Below the pieces are notes generated by a model, which saw only the letters and a program-made list of their open reading frames with translations, ran no database searches and was not told the DNA's origin. This document shows, piece by piece, positions 15,705 through 26,896 of a DNA stretch of 64,000 nucleotides (within the stretch, counting starts at the first letter, position 1; each line of letters opens with the position of its first letter). The stretch is from Chloroflexi bacterium OLB15 (GTDB taxonomy: Bacteria > Chloroflexota > Anaerolineae > Aggregatilineales > Phototrophicaceae): NCBI GenBank assembly GCA_001567085.1, contig LMZS01000047.1:24079-88078 (forward strand). Direction: 5' to 3'. Position numbers and translations under genes: made by a program.

Positions 15705-18700
15705 ATGGGGTTGGCAGTCATTCTTTTTGTTGGCGGTGCGGTGGTGCTGCTGTGGCTGTATCTGTGGGTACGCCAGCGGCAGAAATTAGGCCGCCTTCCT
15801 GAAATTGAAACCGCCGTTCAATACGATTCGCCCGGAGCTGGGGCAAACGATGCCGTCATCGTTGCCAGCCAATCTGGGCAAATCATCTTCGTCAACGACA
15901 ATGCGCGTCAGATATTTGGCCTTGAAACGGCTGATCTTGACCTTGAAGCTCTGGCAGCATTGGCGCAGCCTTCCGATGTCTTCCTGAATTTGTTTGTTGG
16001 CGCGGGGCAGGCGGCCTTTCAAATCGGCAGTCGCTGGGTAGAAGGCACGTCGCATCAAATTCCCGCTGATGAAGGCCTGCGCACAGTGCTGGTACTGCGC
16101 GATGTTGGCGGTGTTGGCGCTCAAAGCGAAGTGCTGGATCTCAGCAAAGCCGTTCAAATCGTCTCGGAAATCGGCGAAACCGTCAACGTTAGTCTCGGTG
16201 TTGAAACCACGCTGCAAGCTTTATTGACGATTGTTCGCAAGGTGATACCCGCCGATGCTGGCGAGATTTGCCTGTGGGATGAGGAAACGCGCACGCTTAC
16301 GCCGCGTGGTTGGGTCGGCAGCGCCGCTTACGTGGTTGCCATCTCTGATGCTGGCGGCAAGTACCACGAAGGCGAAGGCATCACTGGTTGGATTGCTGCT
16401 AAACGTCAACCACTGTTGGTCGCCGATAAAAACGCGCCCGATGCTATCCAGCCTGCGCTTCCCAATAACAGCTATAACAGCTTCGTCGGCGTTCCCCTGC
16501 TGCTTGGCGAGCGTTTCATCGGCACGTTTGAGCTTTTTCATACCCGCGCAAACAGTTTTACGCCTGCTGATACAGCGCTGCTTCAGGCAATTGCCAAGCC
16601 GATGGCAACCGCCATTTACAACGCTGAAATTTACACCGACCAGCAGCGCCGTATACAAGACCTTGCCGGGTTGCAGCAAATTGATTACGACCCTGAAGAC
16701 CCCGAAACGATTGATTTTGCGCTGGGCGCAATTACCGAACGTATCGCCGCGCTTTCTGGCGCTGAACAATGCGGCGTGCTGATTTACGATGAGCGGCGTG
16801 ATGCGTTGGTGGCGCAAGAGCCGTATCTTGGCCTTCCACACGCGGTTGTTCGGAATTACATCATCCCTGCTGGCGTGAACACGCTCCCCCGCACGCGCCT
16901 GCTGAATGGCGACTCGTGGTACAGCGACGATCTGCGTATCGAGCCTGATGTAGAAGCGTTGGGCATGGCGCTGCTGGCAAATACCGCCGGCGTGAAAAGT
17001 ACAGCCGTTGCCCCGCTGATCATCGGCAGTCGCAGAATCGGCCTGCTTCAGGTCAACAATAAGCGTGGCAGCAGCGGCTTTAGCCTGCGCGACATAGACA
17101 ATCTGCGGTTGATGGCTTCTCAAGTGGCCGTGATTATTGAAGATATGCGGTTGGCGCAGTCTGAGCAGCGGCGGGATACTGAAATGACCGCCGTGCAGGA
17201 AATCACGCAGGCTTTAGGCACGCTAACCCGCGAACAGGAATTTTATGCCAGCGCCGCCGAGCGTATTGCGCGTTTGATGGGCGTGCAATTCTGCGGCGTG
17301 CTTCTATACGATGAGAACACCCATAATCTGCGCGCGCGGCTTCCTTTTCACGGCTTGAAAGACGAACAGGTTGCCAGCTATCAAATCCCGTTGCAGCCTG
17401 ACAGCGCGATTGAAGGTATCTGGCGGCAGGAAGACACGTGGTTTACCAATAATGCGGTTGTGGATAAGGTCATCGTCGGCGCGGGGCTGGAAGGCGTCGT
17501 CTCGTCGCTTGGCATCCGGCAAACGCTGCTTGCGGTGATGGAAACTGGCGGCAAGAAAGTCGGCATGATTCAGGTGGGGAACCGCCTGGATGGTGAAGAC
17601 TTCACCGATAAAGATGGCCGCTTGCTGTATATCTTTGCCGCGCAAATCGCCAGCTTAATTGAGAACACCCGCCTGTTCCGTGAGGCGCAGCGCCGCGCTG
17701 AAGAGGCGGAAAGCCTGCGCCAGATTGCTGAGCTTTCCAACAAGATTTTAACCACCGAAGACAGCTTTTTGCCGACGCTGGCGGTAGTTGCCCGCGTGAT
17801 GGAAAGCCAGTCTGTTTATATCAGCGTTCTCGATCAGGCGGCAGGCACGCTGACCACCCCGCCGCGTTATATCTTCGGCGTTGAAATTGATCGCCCGATT
17901 GTGGTGAGCACCTACAGCAAGGGCTTTGAATACAGCGTTGCCATTTCCCGTCAACCGTACTTGAGCAACGATGTGTTAAGCGATAAGCGGGTGCTGCCTG
18001 CCTATCGCGATCTGGCGCAGGAATTGAATATCCGCCAGTCGGTGCTGGTGCCGCTGGTTGTCGGCGATCAAACGCTTGGTGAAATGGGCGTCACCAATAG
18101 CAAGCGTGGGGGCTTCACGGACGAAGATATCAAAACGCTTTCGGCTATCGGCGTGCAAGTCGCTTCGGCGCTGGATCGTATCCGCATCTACGAAACTACC
18201 GGTCAGAACCTGAGCCGTCGTTTACAAGAGCTGGACGCGATCAGCCGCGTGAGCAATGAACTGGCGCAGACGCTGGACTTTGAAACCGTGTTGGATGTTG
18301 CCCGTTTGGAAGCTGTGCGCGCTGCCGATGCCGATGGCAATACCGTCGCGCTCTTGCAGCCCGCCAGCGAATGGCGCGAGCCGGAAATGCCAGAATTGGA
18401 ACGCCGCTTAGGCGAACGAAAGCCGGTGGAAGGGCTGTCCGATATTGAACTGGCGGCGGTGCGCGCAGGCACAGAAGCAGTCATTGTTGAAGACTATGCT
18501 AATTCGGAATTGAAGCCTGCGCCGGAAGAAGCACGGTCAGCGCTGGCGGCCGCCTTCACCTATGAAGATCAGGTGGTTGGCGTTTTTCCATCTGTACAGC
18601 AGCCAGCCCAATCATTTTGATGCACGCGCCGCGACTTTCCTGATGACGCTGGCTTCTAAAGCCAGCTTGAGCTATGGCAATAACCTGCGCTATCTCGAAA

Positions 18701-21700
18701 ATCAGGATCGCAGTAACCGCCTGCGCCGCCGTGTTGAGCAGTTGAACCAGATTTTTGAGCTGGGGCAAATGCTGCAAAGCAATGTTGATCCTGTAACCAT
18801 GCTGGAGGCAATCGCTTATAGCATCCAGCAAAGCTGCGGCTACGACACGGTCGTGATGACCTTGCTGGACGATGCCACCGGCCAACCGGCCTTCCGTCGC
18901 TTAGCGCAGGCGGGCTTGCCGATTGATGTTTTCGAGGAGAGTAAGGGGCGCGCCATGCCCCTTGCGGCTTTTGAAGAACTTGTCGCCAGAGACACCTTCC
19001 GCATCAGCGAAAGCCTGTTTTTGCCGTTTGAAAAGTTGAAGAAATGGTATGTAGATGGGCTGGAAACCTTCAGCGCCCAGTTTACCGGCCAGCGCACGCT
19101 GCACCCGCAGGGGCGTGACCAGTGGCGCGATGGTGATATGCTGCTGGTGCCAATTCGCGGCGTGACTGGCGAAGTGCTGGGCTTGATGAGCCTGGATCGC
19201 CCGCAGGATGGCCGCCGCCCTGAACGTGGCGCGGTAGAAGTGTTGGAAATTTTCGCGCATCAGGCGGCAGCCACGATTGAGAATAACCGCCTGTACCTGG
19301 CTTCGCTGCGCAGCGCCGAACAGGAAGCGCGCCTGAATGAAGTCATGGAGGCTATTTCCAGCACGCTGGATTTGAACCAGATTGTGGAAGGTGTGGCGCA
19401 GGGGGTTCTTCGCCTGCTGCCTTTCCAGCGCATGACGCTGGCGCTTGTGGATAACGAGCAGGATGGCTTCGATCTGGTACGTGTTTCGATCACGCCTGAT
19501 AACGCCATCGTCATCGGGCGGGATCATGTGCCAACGCTGGACAATACCGCGCAGGGACGTACCTTTACTGACGGTCACGACTATCTATACTACGCAGGCG
19601 CCGAAGAAGCTTCCCCTTATGACGATCTTCGCACGTGGCAAGCCGAAGGCGAACGCACGACGCTGGTTGTCCCGCTGATTACCGGCGGTTTTGTGCTGGG
19701 TTCCATGCACATCGGCAGCAATCTGGTCAACGCCTTCGGGTTTGACGAATACCGCCCGCTGATCAAGCGTATTGCCAACCTTACCGCAGTAGCCGTGCAA
19801 AACGCGCGCTTGTTCGGTCAGGCCGTCAATTTACGACTGTTCAACGAGTCGATCTTCCAGTCTATTCAGCAGGGCTTGATCGTACTGGATCGCGCCGGCA
19901 AGATACTCATCGCTAACGACTTTATCCGCCGTCGTTATGGTTTTAGCGAAGATGCCGCCGGTCAGGATTTGTTCACCTATCGCCCTGAACTTAAGCCTGT
20001 GCTGCGTGAAGGCTTCAAATCGGTCATTGATACCATTCAGCCCGTCGAACTGAATGATGCGCGCCTCACGCTCAATAACGAGCCGATGATTCAGAATTTC
20101 AGCATCTACCCGCTGCTTTCCAATGATTTTGCGCGCGGCGCGGTGGTGCTGGTAGACGATGTGACTGAGCGTACCCGTTTGGAGCGGGATATTGCCGCCC
20201 GCAGCAGCCAGCTTGAAGCGCTCACCGAAGCTTCACGCCGCATCACCGCCGCCCTCGAACGCGATGAAGTCATCACGCTGGCTTTCGATGAAATGCAGCG
20301 CGTGATCGGCTACGACTCTATGAGCGTTTGGTATCGCGAAGGCGATGAATTTGTGATTGAAGCGGCGCGCGGTTTCGATCTGCCGGACGATCCCATCCAT
20401 GTGCCGATAGATGACTCGAAGAAACTGCGTAGTGTGGTCGAGCGTCAGCGCGCGCTTTCGGCAGATATCAATCCCAACGACAGCTTGCCCGGCATCCAGT
20501 TAACCAAAAGCTGGTTGGGCGTGCCGCTGGTGCGTCAGGGGCAGGTGATGGGCATGATCACCCTTGCCAGCAACGAGCCGCATCTTTACGACTCGCGCTC
20601 AGAACAAGCGGCTGTTGCCTTCGCCAATCAGGTTGCCGTCGCGCTTGCCAATGCCGATCTCTTTGAAGAAGCGGGCGCGCGCACTCAGCGCCTTAGCTTG
20701 CTCAACCGCGTGTCTATGTCGCTAGCGCAATCTCTGGATATTGAAAATATCCTCGACGTGTCGCTGCGCGAAGTGGCAAATGTGCTGGGCGTGGAAAATG
20801 CCCGCGCCTTTATGTTTGAGCGTGATACCAATCTGGCGCGCGCGGTGGTTGAAATGCCGCGTGGCGATTCGCCGCCTGAAGTGGTGGTTGAGGTAGACAG
20901 AGCGCCGATTATGCAGCGCGTCTGGAAGCGGCCGCAGACCATCATGGTCGAAAATGTAGACGATATCGCTGATGCTGAGCTTGAACTGGAACTGCTTAAG
21001 AAAGGGGTTTCAGCTTACCTGCTCATTCCGATGGCAATCGGCGGCCAGTCGAGCGGTGTTTTCGAGTTGGAAGCCTTCAACGGCCCGCGTAAATTTGACC
21101 CTGAAAAGGTTGATCTGGCGGTGATCATCGCCAGTCAGGCAGCCATTCATATCTTGAACGCCAGTTTGCTTGAACAAACGCTGGTGCGTACTCGCGAATT
21201 GGAAACCCTGCTGGAGGCGGCGCAGGCCACATCTACCACGCTCGATCTCAACGAAGTTTTCCAGAGCGTTGTTCGCCTGACCATGCAGGCGCTGGATGTG
21301 GATGACTGCGCGGTGATGATTTACGACAACGTTGAAGAACGCCTGATCGTTCAGGTTTCCGGCAATCGCAACGACGATTCTGAACGTATTTTGCCGGCAG
21401 GGCTGGAATACGATCTGTTCCAGTACACCGCTAAAACGCGCGCCCTGCGTGACGGTCAAGTGATCGTCATTCGCAGTGATGAAGTGAATAGCGATCGTAT
21501 CGAACTGGAAGAGATGCGCAAACTGGGGGATACCAGCCGTATGCTGGTGCCGCTGGTGGTGGGCGATGCCAGCATTGGCCTGCTGCAGGTTTCGCTGCAA
21601 TCGTATACCCGCAGCTTTACCCATCGCGATATGCGCATGGCGCAGGCGTTGGGCGCGCAGGCGGGCGCGGCGGTTGAAAATGCCCGCCTTTCAACCGAAA

Positions 21701-24000
21701 CCTCATCGCAGGTAGCGCAGTCACTGGTTATTAACGAGCTTAGCCGCGCTATTTCTTCAACGATGGATTTGAACATCATGATCCGCATCATTCGCGATCA
21801 GGTGCCGGCGCTCACCAGCGCTCGTGAAATCTATCTGGCGCTGTATGATGCCGCAACGGGCGATATCACCTTCCCGATGGCGATTCGCGACGGCCTGCCG
21901 TTTGAAATTGCGCCGCGCGTGTTGAACAGCGATGAAGTGTCCTATGTCATTCGCAACCGCCGTTTGCTGATGCTGGGTGGCGATAATCCCCGCCCGGATG
22001 AAATGCGCCGAAATATGGGCATCACCGAAGGCGAAATTGGTGCGTCGCGCTATCTTGGCGTGCCGCTGGCGGCTGGTGATATGGTCGCTGGCGTGCTGGC
22101 TGTGCGCGATTCAGATGTGTCGCGCCCCTTTGGTCTGAACGACCAGCGCATCATGACCACCATTGGCGCGCAGTTAGGTGCGATGATCCAGAACTCGAAC
22201 CTGTTTGCCCGCGTGCAGAATTTCGCTAACGAATTGAACGAGCGCGTGCAGGAGCGTACCGCTGAATTGCAGCAGGAACGTGACCGGTTGGACTCGCTGT
22301 ATCAGATCACCTCTGAGCTAGGCCGCACGCTGGATATGAGCAGCGTGTTGAATGGCGCGCTGGATATGGTGTCTGATGCTGTCAAAGCCGAAGAAGCGGT
22401 CGTTTTGCTGATCGATCCTTCCAGCAGCGAGCCTTATGCCCGCGCTATTCGCCATCCAAGCGGCCAGATCGAGATTGCAGGTGAGGCTTCCGCCTCGCAG
22501 AATGGCGAAACCTACGCAGATCGCAAGCATCATCCGGCTGTTATGGTTGGGCGCTGGCTGATGGATCAAAGCGAGCGCGCTGTTTTAATTCCCGATCTCA
22601 AATCTGAGCCCTACTGGAATGCGAAGGCTGCTGGCGCGCGCAAGTGGAAAAGCGCGCTTTCAGTGGCGCTGGAGAGCGAAGGTCAGCCTGTTGGCGCGCT
22701 GGTGTTCTTCAGCTCTAAAAAAGAGGCATTCACCGATCCCCAACTGCGTCTCGTAGCCGCCGCTGCTGGTCAGGTGTCTTCGGCTGTGAAGAACGCCGAT
22801 CTGTACTCGCTAATCCAGAATCAAGCCAACCGCATGGCTAACATGCTGCAAACCGAACGTGAGGAAGCGGAAAAGAACACCGCCATCCTTGAAGGTATTG
22901 CCGACGGCGTGCTGTTGGCCGATTCCAGCGGCGTAATTGTGCTGTTCAATGCCGCTGCCGAGCGTATTTTAGGCATCCCACGAGACGGCGCTATCGGGCA
23001 GCCGCTTTCCGATATTCACGGCGAATATGGCGATGAACCGGCATGGGTTTCAGCCATTACTGATTACGTTATGCATCCGCCGCAAACGGGCGGCATTACA
23101 CCCGACGATGATTTTGTCGTGGATCAACTGGATATCGGTCGCAGTATTGTCAATATTCGCTCGTCGCCAGTATTCAATGCTGACCAGTTTTTGGGAACAG
23201 TATCGCTCTTCCGCGATGTGACCAAAGACGTTGAAGTTGAACGCATGAAGTCTGAGTTCATCTCCAATGTATCGCATGAATTACGCACGCCCATGACCAG
23301 CATCAAGGGCTATGCTGACCTGCTGCTGATGGGTGCGGGCGGCGGCGTATCGGCGGAACAGGAAAAGTTCCTGCAAACCATCAAGTCCAATGCTGACCGT
23401 TTGGCGGAACTGGTGAATGACCTGCTCAATATCTCCAAGATCGACTCTGGTTCAGAGCAAATGAACCTGAGCGAATTGGATGTTCATGAACTGGTAGAAC
23501 AGGCGATTGCTTTCACCACAGCCCGCGTTGAGTTCCAGCGCAAGAATGTGCAGCTTGCAACAAGCTTTGCAGACGACTTGCCAACCGTTACCGCTGACCG
23601 TATAAAACTGCTTCAAATCGTCGGTAATATTGTGGATAATGCTTTCAGCTATACGCGCCCTGGCGGGCATGTTTCGGTGAATGTGAATTATGACCGTGCG
23701 CGTAATGGCATCTTGATCGCCGTGAATGATGATGGCATCGGCATTCCTGATAACTTTAAGTCGCGCGTGTGGAATCGTTTTGAGCGTTACGATGAACATG
23801 CGCTTGTGCTTGAAGTGGCGGGTACGGGTCTTGGTTTGTCTATTGTGAAGCATCTGGTAGACCTGCATCGCGGCGATGTGTGGTTTGAATCGCAGGAAGG
23901 CAAAGGCTCAACCTTCTATGTGCTGCTGCCAGTAGAAGGGCCGGAAGTGGGCTTGAAGCGTGTTGCCCAGCCTGTGCCTGAACCGCAGATAGCGAAATAG
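15705..24000 (+). CDS. Giant multi-GAF/PAS sensor histidine kinase (one frameshift)
   Basis: About 2764 residues after repair of one indel. Domains by eye: one N-terminal membrane helix (residues 1-23), PAS (about 45-135), five GAF (about 160-1000), two GAF (about 1010-1370), PAS (about 1375-1500), five GAF (about 1503-2390), PAS (about 2391-2505), HisKA with H-box SHELRTP (His at codon 23275, about residue 2524), and HATPase with N-box DNAFSYT, G1 DDGIGIP and G2 GTGLGLSIVKHL. The first frame stops at 18620 (QQPAQSF), but from the T5 run at 18583-18587 the +1 frame continues the fifth GAF (FHLYSSQP) to the kinase end. TTG at 15699 is a possible alternative start. It is a soluble-type sensor anchored by one helix; ligands are unknown. 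It is flanked by two response regulators. Confidence 0.85.
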
Positions 24001-24115
24001 CGGGGTGTTGTGTGAACGAATTGCCGCAGCCCTATCGCTGTAATTTTCGGCAGTGGCGGTTTATGTGCCGCCCGCCGCGTATTTCAGGTAGCGCGCATCA
24101 CCTACAGGAGAAGTT

Positions 24116-24526
24116 ATGGCGCGAATTTTAGTAGCTGAAGATGAGCGTGACATTCGCGAGTTGATCAACTTCACATTGTTGTTCGCCGGTCATACCGTCA
24201 CCCTTGCGGCCAATGGCGCGGAAGCCGTTGAGAAAGTGACCGATGCAAACCCTGAATTGATCATGATGGATGTGCGTATGCCGCGTATGACCGGCTACGA
24301 AGCATGCAAAGCCATCAAAGAGATGGAAGCCTATAAAAATATTCCGGTGGTATTTTTAACCGCTAAAGGGCAGGACGAAGAAGTTCAGAATGGCATCGAA
24401 GTTGGCGCTACCGCGTATATCATTAAGCCATTTTCGCCGGACGAACTAACCCGCAAAATTGGCGATATTCTGAAGAAGGCCAGCGCCGATCAGCAAAAGA
24501 CAACCGGTGAAAAGCCTGCATCATAG
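24116..24526 (+). CDS. Single-domain response regulator (CheY-like)
   Basis: A 136-residue receiver-only protein: acidic pocket EDE near the start, phosphoacceptor about D52 in MMDVRMPRMTG, the FLTAKGQ switch and the KPFSPDEL lysine, then a short polar tail (KASADQQKTTGEK). There is no output domain, so it works by protein contact or as a phosphotransfer shuttle. AGGAG lies seven bases before the ATG. Its position 115 bases after the giant kinase suggests it is that kinase's cognate regulator. Confidence 0.92.
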   Translation: MARILVAEDERDIRELINFTLLFAGHTVTLAANGAEAVEKVTDANPELIMMDVRMPRMTGYEACKAIKEMEAYKNIPVVFLTAKGQDEEVQNGIEVGATAYIIKPFSPDELTRKIGDILKKASADQQKTTGEKPAS

Positions 24527-24617
24527 GCAGTAACCCGGGCTTGTCTTGACGAGATTCCCCTCTCGATAAAAGGGGCGAAGGCACTGACGCAAATCGCAGC
24601 CGCGCGAAACGGAACTC

Positions 24618-25658
24618 ATGAGCGCAATAACCATCGACGGCGATCTGGTACATTATGAAGTTTTAGGGCGAGGGCGACCCGTAATTTTGCTGCATGGCCT
24701 GCTGGGATCGTGGCGCTACTGGATACCCACCATCCAGCATCTTCAGCAGAATTTCCGTGTATACGCCCTCGATCTCTATGGCTTTGGCGATAGCGCCAAA
24801 AAGCCTGAAAAATATTCCCTCAGGCATCAGGTGGCACTGGTCGCAGATTTTATGCAAGAGATGGGGCTGCCCAAAGCCGCGCTTATCGGGCATGATCTGG
24901 GCGCATACGTAGCTGTAGAGTTTGCGCAGCAGTATCCGGATCGCGTTGCCCGCCTGATGATCGTAAATACGCCGCTTTACAATCCCGGCGATCTTGAACA
25001 GCGCGTTCCCCTGCGGCGCGTGCCTATCGAAAGCCGCCCGGCAGGCGCTGAATCGCAGCCGCTGGATCCGAGCAGCGCCCCCACATTGATGAGTCCCGGC
25101 GCGGCCATGCGCAAAGCCTTGATGGAGGCCGCCGCCGCGCGCTCTCGCCAAACGCCTGCTGCCGTGCCTGTAGCCGTTCCCACCCCTGCGGAAGTGACTA
25201 TTCCCCGCCGGCCAATGGTTGAAACATCGGGAATAAACCCGTTGAAGGATGTGGTCGCACAGGGCAGCGAAGTGCTTCTGGGGCGCAGCTTCAAAAAGGG
25301 CGAACCGAATTACGAAAAGCTGATGGTGGATATTGCGCGTGGGGATGCGCGCGCCGTTACGGATCTGGCGGCAACCTACGATGCGGAACTGATGCTGGAT
25401 ACAATTCGCCTGCTGCCGATGCCCATAGCATTGGTGCATGGCCTTGAGGATTCGGTCACGCCGCCGCCAGCAGAAGCCATGTTGAATTACCTGACTGGTG
25501 AGCGTGGCTCTACGGTTGTGCCGATTTTGCTGCCGGGAACGCGGCATTTTCCGATGCTGGAAGACCCACGTTTTGACGTGCTGATTAAAGAATGTTTGGA
25601 AGCCGTAGATTTCAGCAGAATTGCCGTGAAGGATCGCTGGGTGCGGCGCACGCGCTAA
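24618..25658 (+). CDS. Alpha/beta hydrolase with aspartate nucleophile and proline-rich insert
   Basis: A 346-residue alpha/beta-hydrolase. The oxyanion motif VILLHGLLGSW and the nucleophile elbow LIGHDLGAYVA have Asp in place of Ser, as in epoxide hydrolases and haloalkane dehalogenases; the C-terminal histidine is in PGTRHFPMLED. Residues about 130-200 form an unusual Pro/Ala/Arg-rich linker where a cap domain would begin (RSRQTPAAVPVAVPTPAEV), probably disordered. The substrate is unknown. It follows the response regulator by 91 bases; thiN follows after 66. Confidence 0.82.
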   Translation: MSAITIDGDLVHYEVLGRGRPVILLHGLLGSWRYWIPTIQHLQQNFRVYALDLYGFGDSAKKPEKYSLRHQVALVADFMQEMGLPKAALIGHDLGAYVAVEFAQQYPDRVARLMIVNTPLYNPGDLEQRVPLRRVPIESRPAGAESQPLDPSSAPTLMSPGAAMRKALMEAAAARSRQTPAAVPVAVPTPAEVTIPRRPMVETSGINPLKDVVAQGSEVLLGRSFKKGEPNYEKLMVDIARGDARAVTDLAATYDAELMLDTIRLLPMPIALVHGLEDSVTPPPAEAMLNYLTGERGSTVVPILLPGTRHFPMLEDPRFDVLIKECLEAVDFSRIAVKDRWVRRTR

Positions 25659-25724
25659 CTGAAGAAGGCTGGCAGGAACGGGATACCTCTTGTTCCAGAT
25701 AGAGATAAGGCCGGCGAAGGACGC

Positions 25725-26384
25725 TTGTTTTTGACTTCTGTACTTATTTTTGCGCATGGCGATTTTACACCCGGCATCATGGTGGAACGTGCGTTGGCGT
25801 CCTTGCCTGATGCTTATGTGATTGCCGCTGATGGCGGCGCCCACGCGGCGGTAAATGCTGGCGCGAAGCCTAATCTTGTGATTGGGGATATGGATTCGGT
25901 TGATCCTGATTTACTGGAAAACCTGCAATCTGAAGGCGTCGAAATTCGCCGTTATCCCACAGAAAAAGACGAAACCGATCTTGAATTGGCGTTGAAAGCG
26001 GCTGCGCTGCAAGCTGGCCATCCCATTCGCATTCTGGGCGCGCTAGGTGGGCGGCTGGATCATACCCTGAGCAATATCTACTTGCTGGCACTTCCCGAAC
26101 TGGCAGGCTGCGATGTACGCCTTGTCTCTGGCAATCAGGAAGCGTGGCTTATGCCGCCGGGAGAAGCGGCCATCTCTGGCGCGAAAGGGGATACCCTGTC
26201 GCTGGTTCCTCTAAATGGCGCAGTTGAAGGCGTTGAAACTGAAAATCTGTATTACCCGCTGCGGGCTGAAACCCTGAAGTTTGGTCCGGCGCGCGGCGTA
26301 AGCAATGTGATGACCGCAGACCGCGCGATTGTGCGTTCGCGGCGCGGGGAACTATTGATCATTCATACGGTGGGCAAAGCGTGA
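25725..26384 (+). CDS. thiN: Thiamine pyrophosphokinase
   Basis: Transfers pyrophosphate from ATP to thiamine to make the cofactor thiamine diphosphate. The 219-residue protein has the family motifs ADGGAHAAVNAG, LVIGDMDSVDPD, PTEKDETDLELAL and LGALGGRLDHTLSN, and the C-terminal thiamine-binding domain with GVSNVM. The start is TTG: 25725 (close to AAGGA) or 25731 (better spacing). Its stop overlaps the GTG start of the next gene (GTGA), a sign of translational coupling. No TPP riboswitch is seen upstream. Confidence 0.92.
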   Translation: MFLTSVLIFAHGDFTPGIMVERALASLPDAYVIAADGGAHAAVNAGAKPNLVIGDMDSVDPDLLENLQSEGVEIRRYPTEKDETDLELALKAAALQAGHPIRILGALGGRLDHTLSNIYLLALPELAGCDVRLVSGNQEAWLMPPGEAAISGAKGDTLSLVPLNGAVEGVETENLYYPLRAETLKFGPARGVSNVMTADRAIVRSRRGELLIIHTVGKA

Positions 26385-26844
26385 CTCCAATACGAATTAT
26401 TAAATGTAATGAAAACAGCCAATCTGTTTGGGAATATGCTGGTGAGCTGGCTGAACAGGGCGAAAACTGGGTGCTGGTGATCGCCTCATTCAATGTTGAC
26501 GATCGCGATGATGGCTATTTTCAGTGGCAGTATGGCGATACTTTTTACGAATGGTATTTCTTTGACCGCTATTACAACGTCAACAAAATTTTTGATCGGG
26601 ATACGGGCGCCTGCGTGGCTGGTACTGCAATATTGCCCGCCCTGCGCGCTGGACGGGCGAAGCGTTAGAGTGGGACGATCTTCAACTCGACGTGTTCGTT
26701 TATCCCGATGGCGACTTGATCTTAAAGGATGAAGAAGCGTTTGCCGCTTTGCCGCTGGATGCTGTTGAGCATCAGGAAGCCTTAAACGCCCTGAATGAGA
26801 TCATGGCGCTGGCGCATGATGGCGTATATCCCTTTGATCGCTAA
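26381..26844 (+). CDS. DUF402 domain protein (frameshifted)
   Basis: About 154 residues when repaired. The first frame gives GYFQWQYGDTFYEWYFFDRYYNVNKIFDRDTG and then runs into unrelated sequence; the +1 frame continues with LRGWYCNIARPARWTG, LDVFVYPDGDLILKDEEAF and ends at 26844. The expected DUF402 pattern (YNVxxIxDxxGRLKGWYxNI) is restored by one extra C at about 26608. DUF402 proteins form an FomD-like barrel; some are nucleoside di/triphosphate hydrolases, but this one's activity is unknown. It is coupled to thiN by a GTGA overlap. Confidence 0.75.
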
Positions 26845-26857
26845 ATCGTGGTAGAGA

Positions 26858-26893
26858 TATCCCCTTGCCCATGCTGCCTGTGGGAAGGGGATA
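26858..26893. terminator. Hairpin between convergent genes
   Basis: Interrupted stem TATCCCCTT.CCCA / TGGG.AAGGGGATA with no real T-run on either side. It lies 13 bases after the DUF402 stop and three bases before the glycosyltransferase stop, so it may serve both strands. Confidence 0.5.
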
Positions 26894-26896
26894 GTC

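Noticed and set aside
16221..17123. 300-codon minus-strand open frame
   Set aside because: Antisense to the multi-GAF kinase; low-complexity basic sequence with no motifs.
18575..18600. Programmed ribosomal frameshift in the giant kinase
   Set aside because: The shift needed is +1 at T5 with no slippery heptamer, downstream pseudoknot or internal stop signal typical of programmed sites, and five other indels of the same kind occur in the window.
24663..25844. 393-codon minus-strand open frame
   Set aside because: Antisense across a hydrolase gene with intact motifs and the thiN start; no domain in the antisense product.
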